From positions 62,001-126,000 of the forward strand of contig DASVQE010000039.1 of assembly GCA_036389275.1 (NCBI GenBank): 64,000 nt of DNA, in the 5' to 3' direction. The notes under the pieces were generated by a model. The model ran no database searches, was not told where the DNA came from, and saw only the letters and a program-made list of their open reading frames with translations. Source of the DNA: QHVT01 sp036389275. Lineage in GTDB: Bacteria > Acidobacteriota > Thermoanaerobaculia > Gp7-AA8. This document shows positions 19,645-28,077 of the stretch, in pieces (within the stretch, counting starts at the first letter, position 1; every line of letters starts with the position of its first letter). The position numbers were made by a program, and so were the translations under genes.

Positions 19645-19905
19645 GATGCGTACATGGCTGGCCGCGCGCCGGCGAGCACCACGCTGACGTCGGCGATGAT
19701 CGTGTGGAACGGCACCTGTACGAATGCGTTCAAACTGACGCGACGTGCGTGTGCGTCAAACCCTGGCAGCCGGTGTTCGACAGCACCGTCACGCCGATCA
19801 GGTCACCGGCGAGCACCGGGACGCCGGCGAACGTCACCGTCTGCGGGCCGCTCGCGGCGTTGAATGGGCGGCGCTCCGCGAAGACCGACAGCGCGGCGCG
19901 CGAAC
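19645..19905. pseudogene. Scrambled partial copy of the downstream surface-protein gene
   Basis: This stretch resembles pieces of the intact gene at 19922-21112 but is rearranged. The first bases (around GATGCGTAC) match the intact start region. About 19675-19740 matches the region encoding AMTSATVIWSGPCSSAFKLK (here TLTSAMIVWNGTCTNAFKL). About 19745-19885 matches the region encoding LAERGPFNA...GDLIGVTVLALSGCQGLTHT, but in the opposite orientation. There is no long open frame. It is best read as a decayed duplicate that suffered an internal inversion. Confidence 0.65.
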
Positions 19906-19921
19906 AGTAGAATGCGCGCCG

Positions 19922-21112
19922 ATGCGTACGCTACTGGCCGTCCTCACCTTCGCCGCCACGAGTCTCTCCGCCGCCACGATGGGTGTGGTCGGTCCCGGCC
20001 TCACCACCTACGGCGCGAATCCGCCGTTCACGTCGATCAACGCAACCCATCCCGCCACCACGGACGCGGCGATGACGTCGGCGACGGTGATCTGGTCGGG
20101 GCCGTGCTCGAGCGCGTTCAAGTTGAAATTCCTCCGGCCGCAGCCGAACGGCACGCTGTTCGTGCTCGCCGAGCGCGGTCCGTTCAACGCCACCGGCGGC
20201 GTGCAGGTGGTGACGTTCAATGCCGTGGAGGTGGCGAACGGAGACCTGATCGGCGTGACGGTGCTCGCGCTCAGCGGATGTCAGGGTCTGACGCACACGT
20301 TCACCGCGCCGTCCGACGTGGCCTTCCTGGCCGCGGGCGATCCCGCCGCCGGCGCGTTCGTCACGCCGACGCTCGCACGCGGGCTCTCGCCGAACGTCGC
20401 CGCCACCAGCGACGGCGACTATCTCGCTGGCGTCATTCCGGTGGTCGGTTCCGCCGCCGGCGTCGGGACGTTCTTCCGCACCGGGCTGCAGTTGGCGAAC
20501 AACGGCGGCACGCCGGTGCAGGGGCGGCTCGTCTTTCATCCCGCCGGCAGCAGCGGATCTCCCGGCGATCCGTCGACGACGTACTCGCTGGTCCCGCGCC
20601 AGACGAAGTCATTCGCCGACGTCGTGGCCACCCTCGGCCGCAGCGGACTCGGAAGCATCGACGTCATCGTCACCTCCGGCTACGCGCCGCAGGTCACCGC
20701 GCGCGTCTACGCCGACAACGGCGAAACGCGCGGTACGGCCGGCTTCACGGAACCGCTCATCACACCGTCGCAGTTCCTCCGCTTCCCGGAGAGCGGCACG
20801 CTCAGCATGCCCGCCGATCCGGCGAACTTCCGCGTCAACATCGGCGTGCGCACGCCGCCGGAGCAAGGCGCGGCACTCGACATCTTCGTCTACAGCAGCG
20901 GCGGCGTGCTGATCACCGGTCCGGTGCGGCGCACGTACGACGCGAACTTTTTCGAGCAGATTCCGTTCAACGACTTCACCGGCCTGACCGGACCGCTGCC
21001 GGCCGACGCGCTGATCGTCGTGCAGGTCTCGGCCGGCCGCGCGATCTTCTACTCGGCCACGACCGACAACCGCAGCAGCGATCCGGTCATCGCCTTCCCG
21101 TCACGACGCTGA
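19922..21112 (+). CDS. Secreted surface protein with PVVG/FRT C-terminal module
   Basis: The 396-residue product has a signal peptide (about 19 residues: MRTLLAVLTFAATSLSA). An N-terminal domain (about 20-150) contains two Cys in a WSGPCSSAFKL...LSGCQGL arrangement. A module of about 230 residues (about 165-390) begins GVIPVVGSAAGVGTFFRTG and ends SATTDNRSSDPVIAF. The same module occurs twice at the C-terminus of the 3,694-residue protein at 33104-44188. Shared blocks are LVFHPAGSSGSPGDPS, GSIDVIVTSG, FRVNIGVRT and ATTDNRSSDP. Function is unknown, probably extracellular adhesion or sugar binding. Its last 12 bases overlap the tail of the GlxA-type regulator. Confidence 0.8.
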   Translation: MRTLLAVLTFAATSLSAATMGVVGPGLTTYGANPPFTSINATHPATTDAAMTSATVIWSGPCSSAFKLKFLRPQPNGTLFVLAERGPFNATGGVQVVTFNAVEVANGDLIGVTVLALSGCQGLTHTFTAPSDVAFLAAGDPAAGAFVTPTLARGLSPNVAATSDGDYLAGVIPVVGSAAGVGTFFRTGLQLANNGGTPVQGRLVFHPAGSSGSPGDPSTTYSLVPRQTKSFADVVATLGRSGLGSIDVIVTSGYAPQVTARVYADNGETRGTAGFTEPLITPSQFLRFPESGTLSMPADPANFRVNIGVRTPPEQGAALDIFVYSSGGVLITGPVRRTYDANFFEQIPFNDFTGLTGPLPADALIVVQVSAGRAIFYSATTDNRSSDPVIAFPSRR

Positions 21113-22012
21113 CCGGTGCACGCCGAGGCGGCGGAGCGCGCGCGCATTCGCAAAGCCGCAGCGCTGCGCCACCGCGTCGAGCGTGAGCGATGGGTCGTGT
21201 ACGAGCGCCTGCGCGAGCTCGAGCCGCACGCGCGTGACGAAGTCGTGGATGGAGATGCCGGTGGCGCCGCGAAAGGTGCGCGTCAGGTTGCGCGGGCTCA
21301 TGCCGGCCACTTCGGCGAGCTCGCCGATGGTGGCGCGCTGCCGCGGGTTCTGAACGATCCAGTCCTGCACGCGGTGAATGCAGGGATGGATGTGCGTGCG
21401 GTAGTCGAGGTAGACGCTGCGCTGTTCGTGCGCGCCGTCGCGGCGCATGTAGACGACCATCTCGCGCGCCACCTCGGCCGCGACGAGCGGTCCGTCATGC
21501 TGCTCGATGAGCGCGAGCGCCATGTCGATGCCGGAGGCGATGCCGGCGCTGGTGGTGATGTTGCCGTCGCTCACGAAGAGGCGATCGACGAGCACGCGCG
21601 CCTGCGGGAAGCGGCGCTGCAGCTCGCTGGTGCGCGACCAGTGCGTCGTGCAGCGGCGGCCGTCGAGCAGTCCCGCCTCGCCAAGGATGAACGCGCCGGT
21701 GCAGACCGACGTCACGTGCGCGCCGGCCTTCGCCGCGTTGGCCAGCCAGCGCGTGATGGCGCGCTCGACGCGCTGCGTCGCGGCGTACGGCATGCCCGGC
21801 ACGACCACGATCGACTCCGCGCCGACGTCATCGGGCAGGCGGTCCAATCCGGCCAGCTCGACGCCCTGGTGTGTGCGAATCGAAGAGCGGGTCGCGCAGA
21901 CGCGGATGCGATAGCGCTTGCGATCGCGGTTCGCGTCTTCCAGCGCCTGCAGCGGCCCGGCGAAATCGAGGATCTCCACCTCCGGCAGGAGGACGAAGAT
22001 CACCTCGCGCAC
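21101..22012 (-). CDS. GlxA family transcriptional regulator (DJ-1/PfpI plus AraC HTH)
   Basis: The 303-residue protein has an N-terminal DJ-1/PfpI amidotransferase-like domain (about 1-170). It contains the nucleophile-elbow sequence SVCTGAFILGEAGLL, with Cys near residue 104, and TTHWS nearby. The C-terminus is an AraC-type helix-turn-helix domain (about 205-300: TIGELAEVAGMSPRNLTRTFRGATG...LTLDAVAQRCGFAN). GlxA regulators sense small molecules of amino acid or choline metabolism. It starts at GTG 22012 and overlaps the end of the isochorismatase-like gene by 13 bases, so the two are co-transcribed and the regulator may control that gene. Confidence 0.9.
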   Translation of the reverse strand: MREVIFVLLPEVEILDFAGPLQALEDANRDRKRYRIRVCATRSSIRTHQGVELAGLDRLPDDVGAESIVVVPGMPYAATQRVERAITRWLANAAKAGAHVTSVCTGAFILGEAGLLDGRRCTTHWSRTSELQRRFPQARVLVDRLFVSDGNITTSAGIASGIDMALALIEQHDGPLVAAEVAREMVVYMRRDGAHEQRSVYLDYRTHIHPCIHRVQDWIVQNPRQRATIGELAEVAGMSPRNLTRTFRGATGISIHDFVTRVRLELAQALVHDPSLTLDAVAQRCGFANARALRRLGVHRSAS

Positions 22013-22545
22013 GCGAGCAGTTCCTCCTGCAGCTCTTCGACGCGCACGATGCGGGCGAAGCGGTCGCGCAGCACCGCCTCGGTGCGCTCGACGATCGCAT
22101 CCGTCGACAGCGCGCCGATCGGGAACGTGGCCGTGGCCTCAGTGACGAAATCGACTTCGTAGCCGAGGTCCGCGGCGACTCGCGCCGTCGTCTCGCAGCA
22201 TTGCTCCGTCGAAATCCCGCAGATTGCGAGGCGTTTCACGCCCTTCGCCTCGAGCCGCTGCTGCAGGTCGGTGCTGGTGAACGCGTTGCGCGTCGTCTTC
22301 ACCAGCAGCGGATCACCGTCGCGCCGGTCGACGAACTCCATCAGCCGCACTTCCGGATCGCCCGGCCGGAAACCGGGATCGGAGTCGTTGTGCAGAATGA
22401 AGTAAATCGGGAGTGACGCCTCGCGGTACGTCCGGATGAGCGTCGTGACGTTCTTCTCGAAGTGCGGATTGCTGCGCTGACTCCACCGCGCGGCGCTCTT
22501 GCGGAACGAATCCTGGATGTCGATGACCAGCAGTGCGTTGTTCAT
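22000..22545 (-). CDS. Isochorismatase family cysteine hydrolase
   Basis: A 181-residue hydrolase with the family catalytic triad visible: Asp9 (LLVIDIQDSF), a Lys in LLVKTTRNAFTST, and the nucleophile Cys in GISTEQCCETTARVAADLG. The family includes nicotinamidase, N-carbamoylsarcosine amidase and isochorismatase; the single-domain size and ISTEQCCE motif place it among the general cysteine hydrolases. ATG 22545 is preferred to the start 24 bases upstream because the domain begins with MNNALLVIDIQD. It is the first gene of a two-gene unit with the GlxA-type regulator. The substrate is unknown. Confidence 0.88.
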   Translation of the reverse strand: MNNALLVIDIQDSFRKSAARWSQRSNPHFEKNVTTLIRTYREASLPIYFILHNDSDPGFRPGDPEVRLMEFVDRRDGDPLLVKTTRNAFTSTDLQQRLEAKGVKRLAICGISTEQCCETTARVAADLGYEVDFVTEATATFPIGALSTDAIVERTEAVLRDRFARIVRVEELQEELLACAR

Positions 22546-22613
22546 GGACGTGAAGATAAGCTCGCCCACGTTACCGATGGGGACGGCGACCGGTCAAATC
22601 GGGCCAACAGATG

Positions 22614-22662
22614 GACGGAGTTCCACGGAAGACGCCAGGCATCCACTCCGAGGAACTCCGTC
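22614..22662. repeat. Inverted repeat with GAGGAACTCCG unit, probable hairpin
   Basis: The arms GACGGAGTTCC (22614-22624) and GGAACTCCGTC (22652-22662) are exact complements around a 27-base loop. It lies 9 bases after the end of the minus-strand gene ending at 22671 and before the start of the hydrolase gene, so it may terminate transcription of the former. The CCGAGGAACTCCG sequence in the right arm is the same unit that recurs at 59847-59947. Confidence 0.55.
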
Positions 22663-22670
22663 ACCCGAGG

Positions 22671-24071
22671 TCACCGGGAAAAGACGATCGAGATACCGCC
22701 CTTGTTGTTGTCGCCGTAGAGCGGCGGACGCTCGCCGCGCTCGTATTCGAGGGCGATGGAGAAGTTCTCCGTCAGGCCGAACGTCAGCGACGCTTTTCCA
22801 TACATCTTGAAACCGTCCTCGAAGAAGCGCGTGAACGTCTTCTCGTCATCGGTCTGCTGCGCGCGCGGAAGAGGCTCGACGTCCGGCTCCCGCTCCAGCA
22901 GATAACGCGACTGCACCGAGATCGAGAACTTGATCGCCTTCGTTCCCGCAATCCCTTCGAAGTCGCGCGCCAGGTAGAGATCGACCGTGGGCCGCACGAT
23001 GCGGTAATCGCTGAACGACTCCAGCTTCGTTTTCAAGGCGAGGTTCGTCCCACTCTCCAGGCCGACGGCCGGCCGGAAATCCCACTTCGCGCCGGCGAAC
23101 TGCCACTCGTAATCGAGATCGGCGATGAGATTGCGCGAGTCGAGTCCGTCGCCCAGTTCGATTTCGGGCGTCACGTCGAGACGCGTCAGAACGAAGCGGT
23201 CGTCAGCGGTACCGGGAGCGGCATCCTTGCCGCGCGTGACGAAATACCGCAGGTGTCGAAAGCGCCAGCCTGCCGTCGCGGAGCTTTCCCCATCGTCGTC
23301 CTGCGTCGCTGCGTCGACGAGCAGCGAAGGGCCGTGAAACCATGAGATCGAGTGGCCGATCGGATGGAGCGCGCCGTCGTACTTGAGATCGACGAGCACG
23401 TTTGGCTTCGACCCTTCGTCGAGCTCCACTTTCCCGCCGACGTAGATCACCGCGCTCTCGATGTCTTCCGGAGCCTCGAAATCGACATCCCCTTTGACGC
23501 TCACCAGATCGCCGCCGTCGAGCGACTTGGCCGTGATCTCAACGCTGTCTTCGTGCTCCAGCGGTGTCGTGAGCCGCAGCGTCATGACGCGCTTGCTCGA
23601 AGCCTGCTGATCGACCGTCGCGGGCACCTCGCGGTCACCGACAGCGACCTTCACGGACAGCGGGTCGACGCTGCAGGGAAACGTGGCGGTGATCTCGCCG
23701 GGCCGCTCGCGCCGGAACTTCACGGAACTGCTCGACACGGGAACCGGCTTCACATCGAGGATCGTATTGGCCCGGAGCAGCTCGAGAAAAAACCCTTCCG
23801 TGATCGTGCGCGCCGGGTTCGTGCGAAGGTTCGCGCCGAGAAAAACGTCTCCGCCCGCCGTTCGCGGCGTCACATCGATCGGTACGTGCACGCCGTGCGG
23901 ATCGACGAGGACGAATTCGAAGGTTGGGAACTCGGCGAGCGGTAAGGCCGGCTCGACGTCGGCGCGCATCGTCGATCCGCACACCACGATGGTGCCGAGC
24001 GTCGGCGGATCGGCAGCGTACATCGATGCGGCAGACGCCAGGAGAACGAGTGCAAGCAGTGCGTGTCTCAC
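22671..24071 (-). CDS. Exported protein with probable outer-membrane barrel
   Basis: The 466-residue protein starts at GTG (GTGA overlap with the preceding gene) and has a signal peptide of about 19 residues. The first part (about 20-215) looks like Ig-like beta-domains (LRLTTPLEHEDSVEITAKSL). The second part (about 215-466) alternates hydrophobic and polar residues in strand-turn patterns (VGLESGTNLALKTKLESFSDYR; GKASLTFGLTENFSIALEYE) and ends ISIVFSR, as in an outer-membrane barrel with an extra Arg. I do not recognise the family. It is translationally coupled to the small protein encoded just upstream. Confidence 0.65.
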   Translation of the reverse strand: MRHALLALVLLASAASMYAADPPTLGTIVVCGSTMRADVEPALPLAEFPTFEFVLVDPHGVHVPIDVTPRTAGGDVFLGANLRTNPARTITEGFFLELLRANTILDVKPVPVSSSSVKFRRERPGEITATFPCSVDPLSVKVAVGDREVPATVDQQASSKRVMTLRLTTPLEHEDSVEITAKSLDGGDLVSVKGDVDFEAPEDIESAVIYVGGKVELDEGSKPNVLVDLKYDGALHPIGHSISWFHGPSLLVDAATQDDDGESSATAGWRFRHLRYFVTRGKDAAPGTADDRFVLTRLDVTPEIELGDGLDSRNLIADLDYEWQFAGAKWDFRPAVGLESGTNLALKTKLESFSDYRIVRPTVDLYLARDFEGIAGTKAIKFSISVQSRYLLEREPDVEPLPRAQQTDDEKTFTRFFEDGFKMYGKASLTFGLTENFSIALEYERGERPPLYGDNNKGGISIVFSR

Positions 24072-24421
24072 TCGTCGTCCCCCAGTCCCGGGCCGATCCG
24101 GAGGTCTCCGAAGTCCACGTCCTGCAGCTCCGCCGGAACCGCGACCATACCGAGGTTGATCGGCTGCCCCTGCACCCGCGGCTCGACGACGTCCTGCTGC
24201 AGATCGCGCACGCGCGTCTTCGGACCGAAATCATCCTCCTCGATCGGCGGGAAGAGCCGGAGCTCGGAGTTGAGCACGTGGATATGTCCGGCGTGGCGCG
24301 CGGCGTAATTCGGGTCGAGGTCCTTGAGTTTCTTCTGGAGCATCTCCGGCCAGCTTTCCGGAGGCTGCTGAAAAAACTGGAGCTCGATTTGACGAAACCG
24401 TTCCTTCCATTCTTCGATCAT
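24068..24421 (-). CDS. Small acidic hypothetical protein
   Basis: A 117-residue soluble protein without signal peptide or membrane segment. The N-terminal half is a charged helix (IEEWKERFRQIELQFFQQPPESW) and the C-terminal half is acidic, ending GPGLGDDE. ATG 24421 is favoured over GTG 24436 because AGGAG sits 7 bases upstream of it. The end overlaps the start of the barrel gene by 4 bases, so the two products probably act together. No family recognised. Confidence 0.6.
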   Translation of the reverse strand: MIEEWKERFRQIELQFFQQPPESWPEMLQKKLKDLDPNYAARHAGHIHVLNSELRLFPPIEEDDFGPKTRVRDLQQDVVEPRVQGQPINLGMVAVPAELQDVDFGDLRIGPGLGDDE

Positions 24422-24471
24422 GCGATCTCTCCTCACTCCTTGGAGAGACCGGCGGTGGAGCTTTCCCTACC

Positions 24472-24870
24472 TCAGTTGCCGCCAAGCTCGAAATCATCGA
24501 ACTCGAAGCCGGGACCGACCGTGCAGCCGACGAGCGCGTACGCGCCGAGCGGCCGCGCCGACTGCCACGCGCCGGCCGTGACGACGTGCACGCGATGGTC
24601 GGTGTCGAGGATCACCGTCTCGTCATCGGAGCGCAGCTCGAGCGGGTCGCCTTCGTAGAAGTGCCACACCTCGTCCGAGGTCACGCGATGCGGCGCGCTC
24701 ACGCTGCCTTCGACGAGCAGAAAGTAGATCGTGGTGAGCGCGCTGCGGTCGGCGCCGTCGCTCAGGCGCGTCACGCGCGCGGACGACTTGAACACCTGCC
24801 GGTACCACCCACCCTCGGGATGCGGCGCGAGCGCGAGCGACTCGAGCAACTGCCGCGCGCGCTCGTGCAT
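24472..24870 (-). CDS. Cupin_5 (DUF985) family protein
   Basis: The 132-residue protein shows the DUF985 cupin layout: LALAPHPEGGWYRQVFKSS at the start, then TTIYFLLVEGSVSAPHRVTSDEVWHFYEGDPLEL, and a C-terminal CTVGPGFEFDDFEL motif. The two cupin blocks with His and Glu (HRVTSDEVWHFY) would bind a metal or sugar. Members are often uncharacterised; some relate to sugar epimerases. The start ATG overlaps the stop of the amino acid permease gene by 1 base (ATGA arrangement 24868-24872), so the pair is translationally coupled. Confidence 0.88.
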   Translation of the reverse strand: MHERARQLLESLALAPHPEGGWYRQVFKSSARVTRLSDGADRSALTTIYFLLVEGSVSAPHRVTSDEVWHFYEGDPLELRSDDETVILDTDHRVHVVTAGAWQSARPLGAYALVGCTVGPGFEFDDFELGGN

Positions 24871-26402
24871 CAGCCCTTGAACATCGGCGGCTCCGGCGGC
24901 ACCGCGTGCACGTGTCCCGGATGCCGCAGGCGGCTGTGGCGGTAGCCGTACGCGAAGTAGACGATCATGCCGAGGGCGAACCACTTCACGAAGCGTCCCC
25001 ACGACGCAGGCGGCAGGTAGATCGCCAGGCCGATGCAGGAGATCGCGCCGAGGATCGGCAGGACGATGCCGAACGGCACGCGGAACGGACGCTCGCGATT
25101 CGGCTCCTTCACCCGCAGGATGATGATGCCGATGCAGACCAGGAAGAACGCGAAGAGCGTTCCGATGTTGGTCAGGTCGACCATATCCGAGAGCGTGGTG
25201 AACATCGCCGAGACGCCGACCACCACGCCGGTGATGATCGTCGCCACGTGCGGCGTCTGGTACTTCTTGTGGACGCGCGCGAAGAAGGGCGGCAGCAGTC
25301 CGTCGCGCGACATGGCGAAGAAGATGCGCGGCTGGCCGAGCTGAAAGACCAGCAGCACCGCCGTGTGCGCGATCACCGAGCCGAGAGCGACGACGCCGAC
25401 CATCCAGTTCGGCATCGCGACGTACTTCATCGCCAGCGTGAGCGGCTCGGCCTGTTCGGTGGCCAGCGCGTGCGTGAGCGCCGGGAACGGAATCATCCCG
25501 GTGAAGACCGCCGCGACGATGCCGTAGATGATGGTGCAGACGATCAGCGAGCCGATGATGCCGATGGGCATGTCGCGCTTCGGATCGCGCGCCTCTTCCG
25601 CGGTGGTCGAGACCGCGTCGAATCCGATGTAGGCGAAGAAGACCACCGCCGCGCCGGAGAAGATGCCGGTCATGCCATTCGGCGCGAACGGCGTCCAGTG
25701 CTCGGGCTTCACGAACTTGAAGCTGACGATCACGAAAAAGCCGAGGACGATCAGCTTGATGCCGACCATCCAGAAGTTCAGGCTGGCCGACTCGCGGATG
25801 CCCCACACCAGCACCACGGTGATCGCGGCGACGATGGCCAGCGCCAGCACGTTGACCACGATCGGGAAGCCGAAGATGTGCGGTGCCGCCGCCATCACGT
25901 CCGGCATCTTCTGCGCCGCGGTCTGATAGTCGACGGCCATCCAGCGCGGCAAGTGGAGGCCGAGGCCGTCGAGCAGCGTGTTCATGTAATTCGCCCAGGA
26001 GATGGCCACGGCCACGTTGCCGATGGCGTATTCGATGATCAGATCCCAGCCGATGATCCAGGCGATCAACTCGCCGAGCGTGCCGTACGCGTACGTGTAG
26101 GCGGAGCCGGAGACCGGCACCATCGACGCGAACTCCGCGTAGCAGAGCGCGGTGAACCCGCAGACGATGGCCGTGATGACGAACGAGAGCATGAGCCCCG
26201 GACCGGCGCCGGGGCGGTGCGCGTCGCCGGCGGCCGCGGTGCCGATGGTGGCGAAGATGCCGGCGCCGATGACCGCGCCGATGCCGAGCGCCACCAGGTT
26301 CCACGGACCCAGCGCCTTCTTGAGCTGATGCCCTTCTTCCTGCGTCTCGGCGACGAGCGCGTCGAGCGATTTCGTGCGGAACAACTGCGGCCTTGTCGAC
26401 AT
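24870..26402 (-). CDS. Amino acid permease, APC superfamily (cationic amino acid transporter type)
   Basis: A 510-residue transporter with 12 or more transmembrane helices. The APC hallmark is in helix 1 (LVALGIGAVIGAGIFATIG), with the conserved FFAYIGFDAVSTTAEEARDPKRDMPIGI in helix 6 and loop, and the late FRVPFG loop (ERPFRVPFGIVLPILG). The GAVIGAGIF motif binds the substrate amino group. The arrangement resembles bacterial YhdG/CAT-type permeases. Start ATG 26402 follows a 73-base divergent gap shared with the semialdehyde dehydrogenase gene; the frame is open further upstream, but no plausible signal starts there. Confidence 0.93.
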   Translation of the reverse strand: MSTRPQLFRTKSLDALVAETQEEGHQLKKALGPWNLVALGIGAVIGAGIFATIGTAAAGDAHRPGAGPGLMLSFVITAIVCGFTALCYAEFASMVPVSGSAYTYAYGTLGELIAWIIGWDLIIEYAIGNVAVAISWANYMNTLLDGLGLHLPRWMAVDYQTAAQKMPDVMAAAPHIFGFPIVVNVLALAIVAAITVVLVWGIRESASLNFWMVGIKLIVLGFFVIVSFKFVKPEHWTPFAPNGMTGIFSGAAVVFFAYIGFDAVSTTAEEARDPKRDMPIGIIGSLIVCTIIYGIVAAVFTGMIPFPALTHALATEQAEPLTLAMKYVAMPNWMVGVVALGSVIAHTAVLLVFQLGQPRIFFAMSRDGLLPPFFARVHKKYQTPHVATIITGVVVGVSAMFTTLSDMVDLTNIGTLFAFFLVCIGIIILRVKEPNRERPFRVPFGIVLPILGAISCIGLAIYLPPASWGRFVKWFALGMIVYFAYGYRHSRLRHPGHVHAVPPEPPMFKG

Positions 26403-26475
26403 GTGGCCGCATGATGCGGGCGCGGCCGGAACCGGGTCAAGAGCGGGTCCTCGGGTCCAGTGATACATTTTCCCC

Positions 26476-27957
26476 ATGACCGCCATCGAACAGACCGCCA
26501 CGAAATATCCGAACGTCCGCAACTACATCGGCGGCTCCTTCGTCGACGCGCAGGAGCGCTCGTATGTCGACGTCACCAATCCCGCCGACGGGAGCGTGAT
26601 CTCGCGGGTGCCGCTGTGCGGCGCGAGCGAAGTCGATCGCGCGGCCGATGCGGCGCGCGCGGCGCAGCCGGCGTGGGCGGCCATCCCCATCAAAGAGCGC
26701 GTGCAGGTGTTCTACCGCTACAAGGCGCTGCTCGAGAAAAACATCGACAGCCTGGCCGCGCTCGTCTCCGAGGAAAACGGCAAGGTACGGAGTGAAGCAG
26801 AAGCGGAAGTATTGAAGTCCGCGGAGCTGTGCGAGTTCGCCTGCTCGCTGCCCCAGATCATTCCCGGCGAAGTGCTCGAGGTGAGCCGCGGCGTCGAGTG
26901 CCGCGTCGAGCATTATCCGGTCGGCGTGGTCGCCTCCATCACACCCTTCAACTTCCCGAACATGGTCCCGAACTGGACCATCCCGAATGCGATCGCGCTC
27001 GGCAACGCCATGATCCTCAAGCCGAGCGAGCAGGTGCCGCTCAGCGCCGCGAAGATCGCCGAGCTGCTGCGCGAAGCCGGCCTGCCCGACGGCATCCTCA
27101 ACATCGTGCACGGCGGCCAGGAGACGGTCGAGGCGATCTGCGACCATCCTTTCATCGACGCGGTGAGCTTCGTCGGCTCGACGCACGTGGCCAAGATCGT
27201 TTACCGCCGCGCCTCGCAGTCGCTCAAGCGCGTGCTCGCCCTCGGCGGCGCGAAGAATCATCTGATCGTCATGCCCGACGCCGAGCCGGAGATGACCTCG
27301 ACCAACGTCGTCGCCTCGATGTCGGGCTGCGCCGGCCAGCGCTGCATGGCCGCGTCGGTGATGATGGCCGTCGGCAAGAGCGATCCGGTCATCGAGCGCA
27401 TGGTCAACGTGGTGCGCGGCATGGTGCCGGGCGTGCACATCGGGCCGGTCATCTCGCGCGCGGCGAAGGAGCGCATCGAGCGCTACATCGCCGAGGCGGA
27501 GGAAGCGGGCGCGAAAGTGCTCATCGATGGACGCGGCTACACCGTGCCGGGAAAAGAGAACGGCTACTACGTCGGCCCGACGCTCATCGATCACGTCACG
27601 CCCGACATGCGCATCGCCCAGGAAGAGATCTTCGGGCCGGTGATGGTGATCATCCGTGCGAAAGACGTCGACGAAGCGCTCGACGTGCAGCAGCGCTCGC
27701 GCTACGGCAACGCCGCATCGGTCTTCACCGAGAGCGGCGGCGTGGCGCGTTACGTCATGGAGAAAGCGAGCGCCGGGATGGTCGGCGTGAACGTCGGCGT
27801 GCCGGTGCCGCGCGAGCCGTTCGGCTTCGGCGGCTGGAACGAGTCGAAGTTCGGCACGGGCGACATCACCGGCCGCGGCTCGATCGAGTTCTGGACCCGC
27901 TCGAAGAAGATGACCACAAAGTGGAACAAGGAAGCGGGCGTGAACTGGATGTCGTGA
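26476..27957 (+). CDS. mmsA: Methylmalonate/malonate-semialdehyde dehydrogenase (CoA-acylating)
   Basis: The 493-residue enzyme is full length for the MMSDH subgroup of aldehyde dehydrogenases. Visible features are the substrate region ASITPFNFPNMVPNWTIPNA, the cofactor segment VSFVGSTHVAK, the catalytic Cys in GCAGQRCMAAS (about residue 287), and VNVGVPVPREPFGFGG near the end, all characteristic of this CoA-dependent enzyme. It converts malonate semialdehyde to acetyl-CoA and methylmalonate semialdehyde to propionyl-CoA, the last step of uracil/thymine, beta-alanine and valine breakdown. Other pyrimidine-breakdown genes lie at 30238-32979 and 44254-49847. The start has no strong ribosome binding site. 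Confidence 0.93.
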   Translation: MTAIEQTATKYPNVRNYIGGSFVDAQERSYVDVTNPADGSVISRVPLCGASEVDRAADAARAAQPAWAAIPIKERVQVFYRYKALLEKNIDSLAALVSEENGKVRSEAEAEVLKSAELCEFACSLPQIIPGEVLEVSRGVECRVEHYPVGVVASITPFNFPNMVPNWTIPNAIALGNAMILKPSEQVPLSAAKIAELLREAGLPDGILNIVHGGQETVEAICDHPFIDAVSFVGSTHVAKIVYRRASQSLKRVLALGGAKNHLIVMPDAEPEMTSTNVVASMSGCAGQRCMAASVMMAVGKSDPVIERMVNVVRGMVPGVHIGPVISRAAKERIERYIAEAEEAGAKVLIDGRGYTVPGKENGYYVGPTLIDHVTPDMRIAQEEIFGPVMVIIRAKDVDEALDVQQRSRYGNAASVFTESGGVARYVMEKASAGMVGVNVGVPVPREPFGFGGWNESKFGTGDITGRGSIEFWTRSKKMTTKWNKEAGVNWMS

Positions 27958-27961
27958 TGCA

Positions 27962-28024
27962 GCGCCGCAGCGCTGCAATCCTGCGGCGCCGCAGCGCTGC
28001 AATCCTGCGGCGCAGCCGCAGGAT
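27962..28024. repeat. 24-bp tandem repeat ending in a hairpin
   Basis: The 24-base unit GCGCCGCAGCGCTGCAATCC followed by TGCG occurs twice without change (27962-27985 and 27986-28009). The end of the second unit continues into a perfect hairpin ATCCTGCGGC-GCA-GCCGCAGGAT (28002-28024). It lies just after the mmsA stop codon, so it may act as a factor-assisted terminator; there is no U-tract. Confidence 0.7.
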
Positions 28025-28077
28025 CTCCGGCTACACCGGGTCGCGATCGCCTAACGTCGCGACGATGGCCTCCAGCG

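Noticed and set aside
19704..19910. Small gene in the space before the surface-protein gene
   Set aside because: The frame runs through an inverted fragment of the neighbouring gene and has no ribosome binding site.
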